Positions 27,001 through 35,907 are shown, counted from the stretch's first letter. The stretch is 64,000 nucleotides of DNA from Denitrobaculum sp965232285 (GCA_965232285.1 CBDDPL010000004.1:5704001-5768000); one strand, 5' to 3'. Notes: generated by a model not told the origin, from the letters alone. Translations and numbers: made by a program.

Positions 27001-27881
27001 CTCCACGCGCGGGGGTCATCAGCTCGTTCGGCCCAAGCTTCCAGAGTCGCCCACAGGTCTGGATGGTCATTGTATGGGATTGGGGTCACACCACGGTCGC
27101 GCCACTTCACTTCTATATCCTCAAGCGCTCCCTTCTCGAACGCGTAGAGATTAGATCCGTCTTTTTTGCCATCATGATTTAAGCCTTGAAGGAGGTATTT
27201 TACTGGAGGGTCTTCCGCTTGATAACCAACCAGCACGACCGTGTGAGTCTTCAGCAACGCTCGAATGAACTTAGTTGCCCAGCCCTCCGCTAAGTAGGCG
27301 CGCCCGAAATCGGCGCTGCTTAGAACGTAGTCGTGATGCGCATCCTGCGATTCCCGTAATCGGCCGTGAAGGTATGTCACCCCATGCACCGGCATGCCAA
27401 AATCAATATCTGGGAATGTAGGCGGTTCGAATATCCGATCGCGTGTGATGCCCGGACACTGATCGAATAAACGATCAAAGTTAGTAGTGACTATCTGGGG
27501 GCGCCCTTCTGGGTCGGAGGAAATCCTGGCAATGAGGCTGTGCTCGTGGCTGACGCCCGCGACATTCATCCGACTGAGACGTTCTGCTACCACGACACTT
27601 ACGTCCTGGCGCCCGTACTCCTGATGGAGCAAATGAAATATTTGGTCGAGAGGCACAAATGGGCCGTCGTAGTCGTCGACTAACCAGGGTTGAAACGATG
27701 TTGAAATCGGCGAGTCGTTGGGAGGAGAAAAGAACTCTATGACATGTTTTGTTAGGCCCACGAAGCTTGGCAAATCCGCATTGAACGACACGCCGGCACC
27801 GCAAAGGAACACAACGCGCCCTTGGTCACATTTTTGAAGGAGCGGGTCAGGAATGGTGGGGCCTTTTGCTAGAAATTTCAT
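24084..27881 (-). CDS. SIR2-domain anti-phage defence protein (Dsr1/DUF4020-like)
   Basis: 1265 aa. The N-terminal SIR2 domain (1-240) has VVFLCGAGVSF (G28-A-G-V-S), TTNFD (132-136), YLHGRL with presumed catalytic His172, and VGYQAEDPP (218-226). The remaining 1000 residues are Trp-rich and helical, and the C-terminal part (about 1050-1265) resembles Pfam DUF4020. Proteins of this plan are defence-associated sirtuins that deplete NAD+ when phage is sensed; that function is family knowledge, not shown here. It stands alone, diverging from the Avs3a-like gene across 316 bp. Which phage part the long domain senses is unknown. Confidence 0.85.
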   Translation of the reverse strand: MKFLAKGPTIPDPLLQKCDQGRVVFLCGAGVSFNADLPSFVGLTKHVIEFFSPPNDSPISTSFQPWLVDDYDGPFVPLDQIFHLLHQEYGRQDVSVVVAERLSRMNVAGVSHEHSLIARISSDPEGRPQIVTTNFDRLFDQCPGITRDRIFEPPTFPDIDFGMPVHGVTYLHGRLRESQDAHHDYVLSSADFGRAYLAEGWATKFIRALLKTHTVVLVGYQAEDPPVKYLLQGLNHDGKKDGSNLYAFEKGALEDIEVKWRDRGVTPIPYNDHPDLWATLEAWAERADDPRAWRTRVVEMATKSPKLLSAHERGQVMHVVRTTPGARHFAQVDPPPTAEWLCVFDASRRAGRRSNSFGENAEEFDPLVAYGLDDDPERSSKGVHIYDNLFAYRHGDTNPTANHSLTGRLPEGQEVMPSRLFHLMIWSAKHLNSPIAAWWVARQTRLHPRHFEMINHQLKLANDLHPEARRTWNLILEAFSDRRSPGLCDGWYDFADKIEKEGWTTRTLRIFDDVMRPALVCERPFGLNESKPPEESWKDITPEKIARWEVKFPDWHRNEPDIPEEVLPSVFRVAEGHLLRASGMLFEISKSHFRTPTCYPGREVGGEQRDREDDAYFRWFLSLMARMSERYPAVLKAHVESWNREEPFYFRKLKLFALNDSQLFSADEAMRYVLDFDQAYFWAPEVRRELLFLIEDRWPALSPDNRDALAERLLAGPDKTDGWSDEEYPRARDKLVARYTRWLELRSLSLTEAQSERLKMIIDEIPDWSDSWTSGMVVELGTHIGSIQADDDPRSLLTVPIGDVVEHARSESSRDYRAHIDKRPFDGLVTANPRKALAALSHSARREEYPEDLWRPLIQKWPEDVSSRLRRTFMLRIARLPHEAMRDLSHTLGDRVKNDLKSIYESDPDLAWHVFDAVLSGLVSDDGSALDSGQGEAQVGGVIVQTSRRTFDHAINGPMGCLTEGWLDALSCLGLQQAQGIPEEFATRVERLLAAPGEGGDHAVSVLSYQISWLHYLDPNWIVTRILPWFDFKHPLAEPSWNGFLSTAKLPSRDIAERLKPMLLDVFPAIYQWSWDHSLAEIAAQMIVELAVFRRDQTDGFTANETRQCLRMMSDSNRRDAIGRLGQIGQREENGWTTHIVPFIEQIWPRERKFRTTEMVSAWVNLLDDTKDAFPSVLASIRRFLVPVRIESYSLYRLEREIGGEEPLTAQHPEAVLELLDAIIVNDPATTPIELATILEGIEAAEPRLVHDRRYYRLIDLVENR

Positions 27882-28197
27882 AGAGGACCGATTCTGCTAT
27901 ATGTTCAGAGTTGAGTTTGATTTTCTCGACATGATTGCAGATTCTTAGCAATGGCACTAACGAAACATACTTCCTAAGTGTCTGCTTCTAGATCATCAGT
28001 CGGTCGTCGGTTCCGGCGGAGTGGCAAAACAACCTCCAGGTAAAAAAAGGCAAATCCAATGAATGCCTTCGCAGTCAAAGTGGCTGAATGGATAGAAGGC
28101 AGGCTTCCTATCGATTACGCATAGTGTTGACAGAGTTTAAATGCTCAACCAAAAGGGGTGTGATTCTGGCTGTAAATTGTGTTGAGATCCGCGATCG
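27882..28197. promoter_or_regulatory. Divergent promoter region between SIR2 and Avs3a-like genes
   Basis: 316 bp separate the two defence genes, which read outward. TTGACA at 28127-28132 is a good -35 match, but no clear -10 hexamer stands at 17 nt. I see no gene here. The shared control region means both systems could respond together. Confidence 0.5.
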
Positions 28198-31100
28198 ATG
28201 TCGAAGACTAACTTAGTCCTACCAAGTCGCGCTGGCGATCAATTCCACTATCTGTGGGCTGCCCGACGCTGCTTGCATCTTCTTTCCGCGAAGAACGATC
28301 TTGTAGCCATCAGCATTGAGGGAGTGTCTCCAGAGGAAAACACCAGTGAGGCTCTGGTAAGTGCTGGCGAAGAAGTCATCGATATCGCCGAATACGTTGG
28401 TAGTGAAGAAATTCAAGAGGCGCGCCTGGTTCGATACATGCAGCTTAAGCATTCAACTCTGCGTGTTACCGAGCCTTGGACATCAAGTGGATTAGAGACA
28501 ACAATAAAGGGTTTCGCGAGGCGCTATAAAGAACTCCAAAAGAACTTCTCAACAGACGTTCTCGCCGAAAAGATCGAATTTTGGTTTGTTACCAACAGAC
28601 CGATTTCCAAGGATATTGCTGAGGCTGTAGCAGATGCGGCTTCCGGTAGGGAGCCACGCCATCCCAAAAAGCTGCAGAACCTGGAAAGATATACCGAACT
28701 AACTGGACAAACGCTTAGTTCGTTCTTGGGACGGCTAAAGTTCGTTGACCGAGAGGATGATTATTGGGACCAGCGCAACATCCTCTCTCAGGATGTGCGC
28801 GACTATTTACCCGAAGCTGATGTTTACGGGCCTTTGAAGCTTAAAGAGCTTGTCACGCGAAGGGCTTTGCCCGAGCGAGGGCATAATTCAACCATAACGA
28901 AGTTGGATGTTCTAAGGGCTTTGGACACCGATGAAAGCTTGCTCTTTCCGGCCCCTTGCTTGATCGACAGTTTAGATACAACAGTGCCTAGGGCGCAGGC
29001 GGCAAATTTTTTACGGACAATTGTTGAAGCGACAACTCCCGTTGTTGTTCACGCATCGGCTGGTGTCGGTAAGACAGTTTTCGCCAGTCAGATCGCGCGT
29101 GGTTTGCCTGACGGGTCAACATGCATTTTGTATGATTGTTTTGGCAATGGTCAGTATCGAAATGCATCGAGTTATCGTCATCGACATAAAGATGCGCTTG
29201 TACAAATAGCCAATGAGCTTGCATCCAAAGGTCTTTGTCATCCCTTGATTCCTGCGGTTCATACTGACGTGTCTGCCTATGTAAAGGCCTTTGCACACCG
29301 GATAGGTCAGGCTGCCACTTCAGTGCAACGCGCTTGTCACCGTGGGCTGGTCTGCATTGTCGTGGATGCAGCTGATAATGCGCAGATGGCGGCCGAAGAA
29401 GTCGGCGAAACGCGTTCGTTTGTTCGTGATCTCATTAGGGAAAAACTGCCTGAAGGTGTGCGTCTGGTATTTCTCTGTCGATCACACCGCCAGGATTATC
29501 TTGATCCTCCTATCGACGCTATACGGCTTAGATTGCGCCCGTTCAGTCGCGACGAGACAGCTGCTCATCTTAGAGAAAGATTTAAATATGCAAGCGAACA
29601 CGACATTAACGAATTCCATCGCCTAAGCTCGGAGAACCCACGTGTCCAGGCGCTTGCGCTATCGCAAAATACAGTGCTGTCTAATGTTTTGCGCTCGCTA
29701 GGACCTAATCCTACGACTATTGAAGACACGATCGGAGGCTTGCTGGAAGGTGCTATCGAGAGGCTGAAGGATCGCGCTGAGACAATTGAAAAAGATCAAA
29801 TAGATAAGATCTGTGAGGGGCTTGCGGCCCTCCGTCCACTGATCCCAGTTTCAATACTTTCGAAGATGTCAGGTGTTGATCAGGAAGCGATCAAAAGCTT
29901 CGCAATTGATCTTGGTCGACCGTTGTTGGTAACAGGTGACACCATACAATTCTTCGACGAACCTGCTGAAACTTGGTTCCGGGAGAAATTCAAGCCATCT
30001 GCAGCGATAGTGGTGGAGCTTATTGCTAACCTCAAGCCTCTTGCTGCAACAAGCGCCTATGTGGCATCGGCTCTACCGCAGCTAATGTTAGAGGCTGGAA
30101 AATTTTCAGACTTAGTCGAATTGGCTTTGACATCGGACGCTCTTCCAGAGACGAGCCCGCTGGAGAAACATGATGTTGAGCTTCAGCGACTGCAATTTGC
30201 ACTAAAGGCAGGTCTTCGGTCGAAGCGCTATCTCGCTTCAGTCAAGCTTGCTCTTAAGGCAGGTGGGGAAACGGCAGGCGATGACCGCAAGCGTAAAATC
30301 TTGCAAGCAAACACTGATCTCGCAGCGGTGTTTTTAGATACTGGTCTTATACAGGAAATCGTATCTAGGCGGACATTTGGATCGGGTTGGCTAGGGTCTC
30401 AACATGTTTACGAAGCCGCCTTCCTTTCTGGTCGCAAGGAACTTGTAGGTGATGCGCGCAGTCGTCTCCGCATGGCTCTTGAGTGGTTGGACAATTGGAG
30501 CCGATTAACACCGGAAGAGAGGAAACGTGAAGAGATTTCTGATCAAGATATTTCTGAGTTAACACTCGCCCATATCAACATCCATGGTCCCGCCGACGGA
30601 GCACACAGTTTGTCACTGTGGCGGCCTCGCGAAATATCGTTCCGAGTAGGTGTGACTGTAACGAGGCGCCTTCTTGATCATGGTCGGTTCGACGATGTGG
30701 AGGCAATGGCCCGTGCTGCAGGAAACAATGTCTGTCTAGTGCTCGCAGTTGTCTATGAACTCCGCAAAATTCAACGGGTATTGCCCGCTGATGTAATCAG
30801 GCGCGCACTCCGACTTATCGCTAGCACACGCGTCAAGTTGGAGAGCCATCGTTCGTGGGGCGACCAGGAATCACCCCTTGAGGCCGTCACAGCGCTTGTT
30901 GAAGTTGGCCTGCAAGAGGCTTTGTGTACTGCTAATGACGCCGCCCAGATACTATCACGCTATCTCCCAAGCGAACCTCCTAGAGTACTGTCACATCGGT
31001 TCTCTAAGGCTAGATTACCGATACTACGTGCGTATTGCTTGCGTGCGGCTTTGCAAGACCAAGTGCTGGGTCTTAATGATCTCGCTTATGTTGAGCTAAG

Positions 31101-34100
31101 GGTAGAGATAGAGAAGAAGAACAAACATTCTATTTCGAGAGATGCTCAAGAGTTCCAAGAAGACATTGGGCGGCTGTTGCCGTGGCATCAACTATGGGCG
31201 GCAACGCTCACCGGTCGCGTCACAAGAGACTCTCTGGACGAAGAGCTTAGTCGAACACGCGCAGCCTCAAAAAAGGCTGAACATACATACTACCCAGATG
31301 ATTTCCACACGTCGGATGAGATCGCTTGGATGTGGTTTTGCATTCTTCACAAACTCGATTCAGCAAACACGGCGATGCTGTCTGCTTTTTCAAACTGGAA
31401 GGATGAACAGAGGAGGCCACTGTTTACCCCGACTCTAACGGCTCTCGCCAGGTTGTGCGGTCAGAGAGAGGCGACAAAATCGGTAGCTCTCGAATTTGCC
31501 TTGGAGGCATTTAATCTTACAAAGGAAGAGCGTTCGGATGCTGAGAGTAAATCCGAGGGTTATGTCGACGCTGCCCGCGCAGTTTTTATGATCAGCAAAT
31601 CGGATGCCGAAGCATATTTCAATGAGGCCGTTGAGGTGGCAAGCAAGATTGGTGATGAGAATCTGCCACGTTGGGATGCCATTCTAGATTTAGCAGACCG
31701 TGCCGCCCGAACTGATCGCGTCTTGCCTGAAACAGCTTACCGTTTCGCGCGCTGCGCCGAGCTGACCTATGATTACGTAGCGCGCGACAAGCATTTCAAT
31801 TGGCGGGCTACCATAGAGGCACTCTGCGGCCTCTGTCCGTCGTCTGCCCTGGCAGTACTCAGCCGCTGGCGAGACCGAGATTTCGGTTGGTCTGAACGGC
31901 TACTACCTATTGCAGTAAATTGGCTTGTTGAGCGCGATAGTTTGGATGCACGTGATGCGCTGCCCTTGATTGGTTTCCGTGCGGAATGGCTCTACGACAA
32001 GCTACTCGACGATGTTCTCTCAGCGTGCGCGCCGTGCCACGAAAAAGAGGTCGTAGCGGCATATTTTTTTCGTTACGCGCAATTTAGTGGTGGAGAGTTT
32101 TCAAGGTTAAGGAAAGTCGCGTCCCGACATGACGTAACGATCGACGGTCTCGATCAACTTATTGCGTTTGAAGAGGCAAAGGAGCTTGCCAACATTAGGC
32201 CCGAACCTGTGCAATCAGACAAGTCAAACGACTTGTCGCCTGGGCCCGCATGGACTTGGGACGACATCTTTTCTGACAGTGACCTGAAGAACGCCAATGA
32301 TCTTTATCGCGCTTACGTGATGTTAAAGAGCAAGGACCCGCCGTGGAATCATGATCGGTTTTTCAAGGAGGCAATCAGACGCGTAAAAGTTGGTTCCGAA
32401 GCACCTTTTATTGAAGCCTTCGGCGGTATTTCTGAGTTCGGCCTCTACGAACTTCGAAGCCTCCTGGACCAAATACCCGATGCCTGGACGAAGCGACCTG
32501 CCATCAAACGCGCTTTGAGGGATACACTCAAAGTGTTCTGTCGTCGCTGTTGTATGGAAATTTCAAAAAATCGCTACTTTCAGATATTTCCGTTTGAAAA
32601 AGCTTTTGCGCTAGCTCAAGTAAACGAAATTGAAATTGCTGGAATTGTGCTGGATGCGGTAGGGCAAACTCCTGATCTTGCCGACTACGATAGACTTTTC
32701 TCACTTAGCAGTCTGCTCGCGATCAAGCTCTCTGAAGACGAGGCGCTTGAAGCATTGATGTTCGGTCTCAATCTCTATGCTCCTATTTTGGAAGACGACG
32801 ATGGCGATGGTCAATGGTCAAACGAACTGCTGCCTCCCAAAGACGTTAACGCCTCGCTTGCAGGCTATATCTGGGCGTCAATGGCGGCACCTGAGGCAGT
32901 TGTGCGGTGGGAGGGCGCTCATACGGTGCTGGGCCTCGTCACCCTTGGTCGCCATAGTATTCTCGACCACCTCGTAAAGTTTGCGATCGAGAAGAAAGGC
33001 GGGCCTTTTGTCGACTCAAAGCTGCCATTCTATAGTCTACATGCCCTACAATGGTTTCTCATCGGCATTGCACGTGCGGCAACGGAGTTCCCAAGCGTGC
33101 TCGAGCCCTTTTCAGGCCAGATTGTAGATTGGGCGTTGAAGGACCAACCTCATGTCATACTTCGACAGTTTGCGGCAAGCGCGGCGCTTGCTCTGCTCAA
33201 CGACGGTGTCCTGACAGATAAAGAAAACCTCAAAGAACGCCTCGAATGCGTTAATGTACCGTCGCTTCCAACCGTGGAAAATAAGGATTACGAGCGCTCG
33301 TTTACTTCAAACATAAACGACGCCACAAGTGACGACAAAGACAGCTTTTCCTTTGGTTGGGACATTGGTCACTACTGGTACGAACCTCTTGGCCGTGTTT
33401 TTGCCCTGTCACAGGAGGAGATCGAATCAGAGGCAGTAAAAGTCATCCGCACTGATTTTGCGTCCGCATCAGCGGGACGGTGGACTGAAGATGAAAGGGG
33501 CCGACGTAAACTCTACGAAGAGAACCACACTCACCATTCCCACGGTTCTTACCCGCGAGCCGATACGTTGCACTTCTATCATTCATACCATGCCTTGATG
33601 ATAGTCGCTGGACGACGTTTGGTCAGCACGCCCGTCCGTAGCAATTCAGAATACGAAGAGTACGGCAGATTTGCGGACTGGCTCGAAAGACATCTATGTA
33701 CTCGTAAAGACGGGCGTTGGCTTTGGGATCGGCGCGACCCGCCGCCACTGGAACAGCCCGCTTGGCAGGATAAAAAGAATAGTGACGACATATTACGCAT
33801 AGCTACAACTGACGAGTTCGACGGGGTTCTGCGTGAGGACAACATGTTGAATCTATGGGGACACTGGACGCTTGCCGATTCCGTGTACGAAGAATCCATC
33901 CGTGTTTGCAGTGCATTAGTGGTACCCGATAGATCTCTTGCGCTGCTTCGAGCACTCGGTACCGCGACGAGTTTCCATTATTACGCGATCCCGAGCGCCA
34001 ATAGTGACATGGAAATCGAAGAATCAGATTTTTCGTTAAAGGGTTGGATTACGGACTACAGCCGAGACTGCAACTTGGATGGCCAGGATCGCTGGTCTGG

Positions 34101-34476
34101 TGGCATCAGCTTCCCTCCGCCCATGCCAGCGCGTTACATAGCTGATTTGATGAACATTTCAACGGACGCTGACATCAGACTGTGGAGAGACATCAAGCAG
34201 TCGGTTGTGATGATTTCTCAGGTGTGGGGGCATTATGACGAAGCTATACGCCATGAGAGCCACAACCCAGAGCGCGGAAGCCGAATTCAAGTGAATTCAG
34301 ACTTCGTAACCTCGATGTTGACCAAGCTTAACCGAGATCTAATTGTCGAAGTAAAAATTGATCGACGACATCAAAACAGGCCTTACGAAAGCAATTACAA
34401 AGATGACGAAAAAAGTATCGCAACAAGCGTCAGACTCTATCTCTTCGGAGCAGATGGACGGGTCCGTACGCTCTGA
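28198..34476 (+). CDS. avs3a: AVAST type III-like nuclease/STAND ATPase (Avs3a-like)
   Basis: 2092 aa. The N-terminal 230 residues resemble the Cap4/DUF4297 nuclease: AGDQFHYLWAARRCLHLL, an acidic strand near E41, and MQLKHST (Q82-x-K84), the end of a PD-(D/E)xK-type site. A STAND NTPase follows, with Walker A VHASAGVGKT (284-293) and Walker B LVCIVVDAAD (384-393). About 1500 residues of helical repeats form the presumed sensor. Avs3 proteins in other bacteria bind phage large terminase and then cut DNA; that is known of the family. Length, domain order and a small overlapping partner gene fit type III. The start ATG at 28198 directly opens the nuclease domain. Confidence 0.8.
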   Translation: MSKTNLVLPSRAGDQFHYLWAARRCLHLLSAKNDLVAISIEGVSPEENTSEALVSAGEEVIDIAEYVGSEEIQEARLVRYMQLKHSTLRVTEPWTSSGLETTIKGFARRYKELQKNFSTDVLAEKIEFWFVTNRPISKDIAEAVADAASGREPRHPKKLQNLERYTELTGQTLSSFLGRLKFVDREDDYWDQRNILSQDVRDYLPEADVYGPLKLKELVTRRALPERGHNSTITKLDVLRALDTDESLLFPAPCLIDSLDTTVPRAQAANFLRTIVEATTPVVVHASAGVGKTVFASQIARGLPDGSTCILYDCFGNGQYRNASSYRHRHKDALVQIANELASKGLCHPLIPAVHTDVSAYVKAFAHRIGQAATSVQRACHRGLVCIVVDAADNAQMAAEEVGETRSFVRDLIREKLPEGVRLVFLCRSHRQDYLDPPIDAIRLRLRPFSRDETAAHLRERFKYASEHDINEFHRLSSENPRVQALALSQNTVLSNVLRSLGPNPTTIEDTIGGLLEGAIERLKDRAETIEKDQIDKICEGLAALRPLIPVSILSKMSGVDQEAIKSFAIDLGRPLLVTGDTIQFFDEPAETWFREKFKPSAAIVVELIANLKPLAATSAYVASALPQLMLEAGKFSDLVELALTSDALPETSPLEKHDVELQRLQFALKAGLRSKRYLASVKLALKAGGETAGDDRKRKILQANTDLAAVFLDTGLIQEIVSRRTFGSGWLGSQHVYEAAFLSGRKELVGDARSRLRMALEWLDNWSRLTPEERKREEISDQDISELTLAHINIHGPADGAHSLSLWRPREISFRVGVTVTRRLLDHGRFDDVEAMARAAGNNVCLVLAVVYELRKIQRVLPADVIRRALRLIASTRVKLESHRSWGDQESPLEAVTALVEVGLQEALCTANDAAQILSRYLPSEPPRVLSHRFSKARLPILRAYCLRAALQDQVLGLNDLAYVELRVEIEKKNKHSISRDAQEFQEDIGRLLPWHQLWAATLTGRVTRDSLDEELSRTRAASKKAEHTYYPDDFHTSDEIAWMWFCILHKLDSANTAMLSAFSNWKDEQRRPLFTPTLTALARLCGQREATKSVALEFALEAFNLTKEERSDAESKSEGYVDAARAVFMISKSDAEAYFNEAVEVASKIGDENLPRWDAILDLADRAARTDRVLPETAYRFARCAELTYDYVARDKHFNWRATIEALCGLCPSSALAVLSRWRDRDFGWSERLLPIAVNWLVERDSLDARDALPLIGFRAEWLYDKLLDDVLSACAPCHEKEVVAAYFFRYAQFSGGEFSRLRKVASRHDVTIDGLDQLIAFEEAKELANIRPEPVQSDKSNDLSPGPAWTWDDIFSDSDLKNANDLYRAYVMLKSKDPPWNHDRFFKEAIRRVKVGSEAPFIEAFGGISEFGLYELRSLLDQIPDAWTKRPAIKRALRDTLKVFCRRCCMEISKNRYFQIFPFEKAFALAQVNEIEIAGIVLDAVGQTPDLADYDRLFSLSSLLAIKLSEDEALEALMFGLNLYAPILEDDDGDGQWSNELLPPKDVNASLAGYIWASMAAPEAVVRWEGAHTVLGLVTLGRHSILDHLVKFAIEKKGGPFVDSKLPFYSLHALQWFLIGIARAATEFPSVLEPFSGQIVDWALKDQPHVILRQFAASAALALLNDGVLTDKENLKERLECVNVPSLPTVENKDYERSFTSNINDATSDDKDSFSFGWDIGHYWYEPLGRVFALSQEEIESEAVKVIRTDFASASAGRWTEDERGRRKLYEENHTHHSHGSYPRADTLHFYHSYHALMIVAGRRLVSTPVRSNSEYEEYGRFADWLERHLCTRKDGRWLWDRRDPPPLEQPAWQDKKNSDDILRIATTDEFDGVLREDNMLNLWGHWTLADSVYEESIRVCSALVVPDRSLALLRALGTATSFHYYAIPSANSDMEIEESDFSLKGWITDYSRDCNLDGQDRWSGGISFPPPMPARYIADLMNISTDADIRLWRDIKQSVVMISQVWGHYDEAIRHESHNPERGSRIQVNSDFVTSMLTKLNRDLIVEVKIDRRHQNRPYESNYKDDEKSIATSVRLYLFGADGRVRTL

Positions 34477-35149
34477 GAATATCCTTGCTCTAGGCCGTAA
34501 ACTTGTCGAAGAGCTTGGCCTAGAGACTTCGGTCGATACTCTCGGCCGTTGGATGGCACATTACATAGCAGAGCTAATGACCAAGGCAGAAAATGCTACA
34601 GGTGCAGAAAAGAGTGAGGCGAAGAAGACGTGCTTTGAAGCGATATTGACACTCTGGAAGCATCGTGCGGTGTTACCATCCGGCAAGCGGCCGTTTGAGG
34701 ACCTGGAGCCGATTGTTCGTACTATCGAAAGCCTCGATCCAGAAAATGATAACCCTCGTTATTTTCCATCCGTGCGCGTGCAGATGAAAGAGGGTGAAAA
34801 AGAATGTGGGGTCGATAGCTGGCTCAAGTCAGCGAACACCCTTGATCATTCAGCAAGGATCCTAATCCGGTACTGCCTTGCGGAAGCGGCGCGCGCTGCT
34901 GATGATAAATCCGAGGACTGGGTTAAACTGGCAGAAGCCGCTGGCGCGGAAGACGGAATACCGGAAATCGTAATTCGCTTTGTTTCGTCGGCTAACGACT
35001 TAAGTGCAGAGCCTGACCCAAATGCAGAGACCCGCCGGCAACTTGAGGATCGGCTGAAACGGCTAGATGGATTCACAAGAGCAGCTGAAGCGTTCGTGAG
35101 CGACCTGCGAGCTAAGCTAGATGCTCTTCCACTACCTAATGAATGCTGA
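34454..35149 (+). CDS. avs3b: Avs3b-like partner of the AVAST system
   Basis: 231 aa, all helical by composition, no membrane segment or catalytic motif. The chosen ATG at 34454 has CGGAG just upstream and overlaps the Avs3a-like gene by 23 bp; an in-frame ATG at 34358 would overlap by 119 bp. Features are ALGRKLVEELGLETSVDTLGRW, an acidic central part, and a coiled C-terminus (RRQLEDRLKRLDGF). AVAST type III loci carry such a small second gene, but its exact role is not established. Assignment rests on position, size and coupling. Confidence 0.65.
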   Translation: MDGSVRSENILALGRKLVEELGLETSVDTLGRWMAHYIAELMTKAENATGAEKSEAKKTCFEAILTLWKHRAVLPSGKRPFEDLEPIVRTIESLDPENDNPRYFPSVRVQMKEGEKECGVDSWLKSANTLDHSARILIRYCLAEAARAADDKSEDWVKLAEAAGAEDGIPEIVIRFVSSANDLSAEPDPNAETRRQLEDRLKRLDGFTRAAEAFVSDLRAKLDALPLPNEC

Positions 35150-35673
35150 GAAGGAGGTTATTTGTGCCTGCTCAAAGCAATGCCAAGGTAGATCTTGAAG
35201 TAGTCCGAACTCCTTGAACCTCGCCAGAAGCAGAGCGCAAACAGTCTATGGCCAAAGGCATTGAAACTGTTACATCGAGGCGTTACAGTCTAAATAGAAT
35301 AGCGAGAAAAATTTATTTTTAAATCAGTGAGTTAGATGGATTCGAGGAAAATCCCACCCCCTCCGCCACTTTTTGTTTGCAGTTAGCCGCCACGCCAACC
35401 CTAACTGCTGGCTCCGAGTTCGAACTTCGTCTCTCACTCTCCGCCACTAGCGTTTGCAAGGCGAAACGCCTGCAGCATCTACGGTAGACAGCAGGGCGGT
35501 AGTCGGGCTCTGCGTTGTCAGTTTAACGGCGTTGCCAGTTTTCTTTCCATTTTACGCCTTTTAACAATCACTTCGCCTTAACAATCAGTTTGCCGGACCG
35601 TCCCGCTCGAGCGCTCCTTCATTCATGTGTTCCCGTATCGGGCACCTGGAATGGGCAGAACGCCGCAACGCGG
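35150..35673. other. Right island border with tRNA-end remnants
   Basis: No gene is supported. An AT-rich stretch (35270-35330) precedes the right attachment copy. Just after it, CTTTTTG may be the native terminator of tRNA-Ser that was displaced by the insertion. About 70 bp further, 35418-35447 carries a T-loop-like GTTCGAA and a CTCCGCCACT end, a second degenerate tRNA-3'-end-like sequence. Confidence 0.55.
35350..35368 (+). repeat. attR: 19-bp direct repeat
   Basis: AATCCCACCCCCTCCGCCA, identical to the tRNA-Ser 3' end at 13029-13047. A further TTCGA lies just upstream, as in the tRNA, but with a 4-nt insertion. It marks the right end of the island. Confidence 0.88.
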
Positions 35674-35907
35674 TCAGTGCAGACTCAGCAGTAGCTCGAT
35701 GTCGCGCACGGAGAGTTGTTCGAGAAGCGCGCGCTCTTCGGCGGTCATGACGGCGCCTTCACCCACGTATTCTCTTATATGCCGGGCGACTTCAGTGGTG
35801 GCTTGATAATAGAGATCCGGTCTCGATCGCGTCAGATCATTCAGCAGCCTCTGAAGCAGTCTCTTCTGCTTCTCGACAGCCAGGTCGTCTCTCTTCTCCT
35901 GCAGCAT
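35674..35907 (-). CDS. Small helical protein (77 aa)
   Basis: From ATG 35907 (MLQEKRDDLAVEKQKRLLQ); a TTG at 35922 would add five residues. It is highly charged and helical with a Glu/Arg/Leu-rich C-terminus (MTAEERALLEQLSVRDIELLLSLH). No motif known. It is core-like in GC, outside the island, with no close operon partner. Confidence 0.5.
   Translation of the reverse strand: MLQEKRDDLAVEKQKRLLQRLLNDLTRSRPDLYYQATTEVARHIREYVGEGAVMTAEERALLEQLSVRDIELLLSLH

Larger units (their letters stand above)
13048..35368. mobile_element. Integrated genomic island (about 22.3 kb) in tRNA-Ser, carrying defence genes
   Basis: The island is bounded by the 19-bp tRNA-end repeat, with a tyrosine integrase as the first gene inside the tRNA. 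Base composition is visibly less GC-rich than the flanks. The cargo includes phage-derived fragments (16.4-17.2 kb), a P-loop kinase, small membrane proteins, a winged-helix regulator, a helicase-like ATPase (21.8-23.7 kb), a SIR2 protein (24.1-27.9 kb) and an Avs3a/b-like pair (28.2-35.1 kb). There are no conjugation genes and no intact phage structural set. It could be a satellite-like or integrative element needing help to move. Beyond the right repeat, CTTTTTG may be the tRNA gene's original downstream terminator. Confidence 0.88.

Noticed and set aside
28083..28112. Sequence resembling a tRNA D-arm (GTGGCTGAATGGATAGAAGG) ahead of the Avs3a-like gene
   Set aside because: No matching anticodon arm, T-arm or acceptor follows. 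Taken as chance similarity or at most a small remnant.
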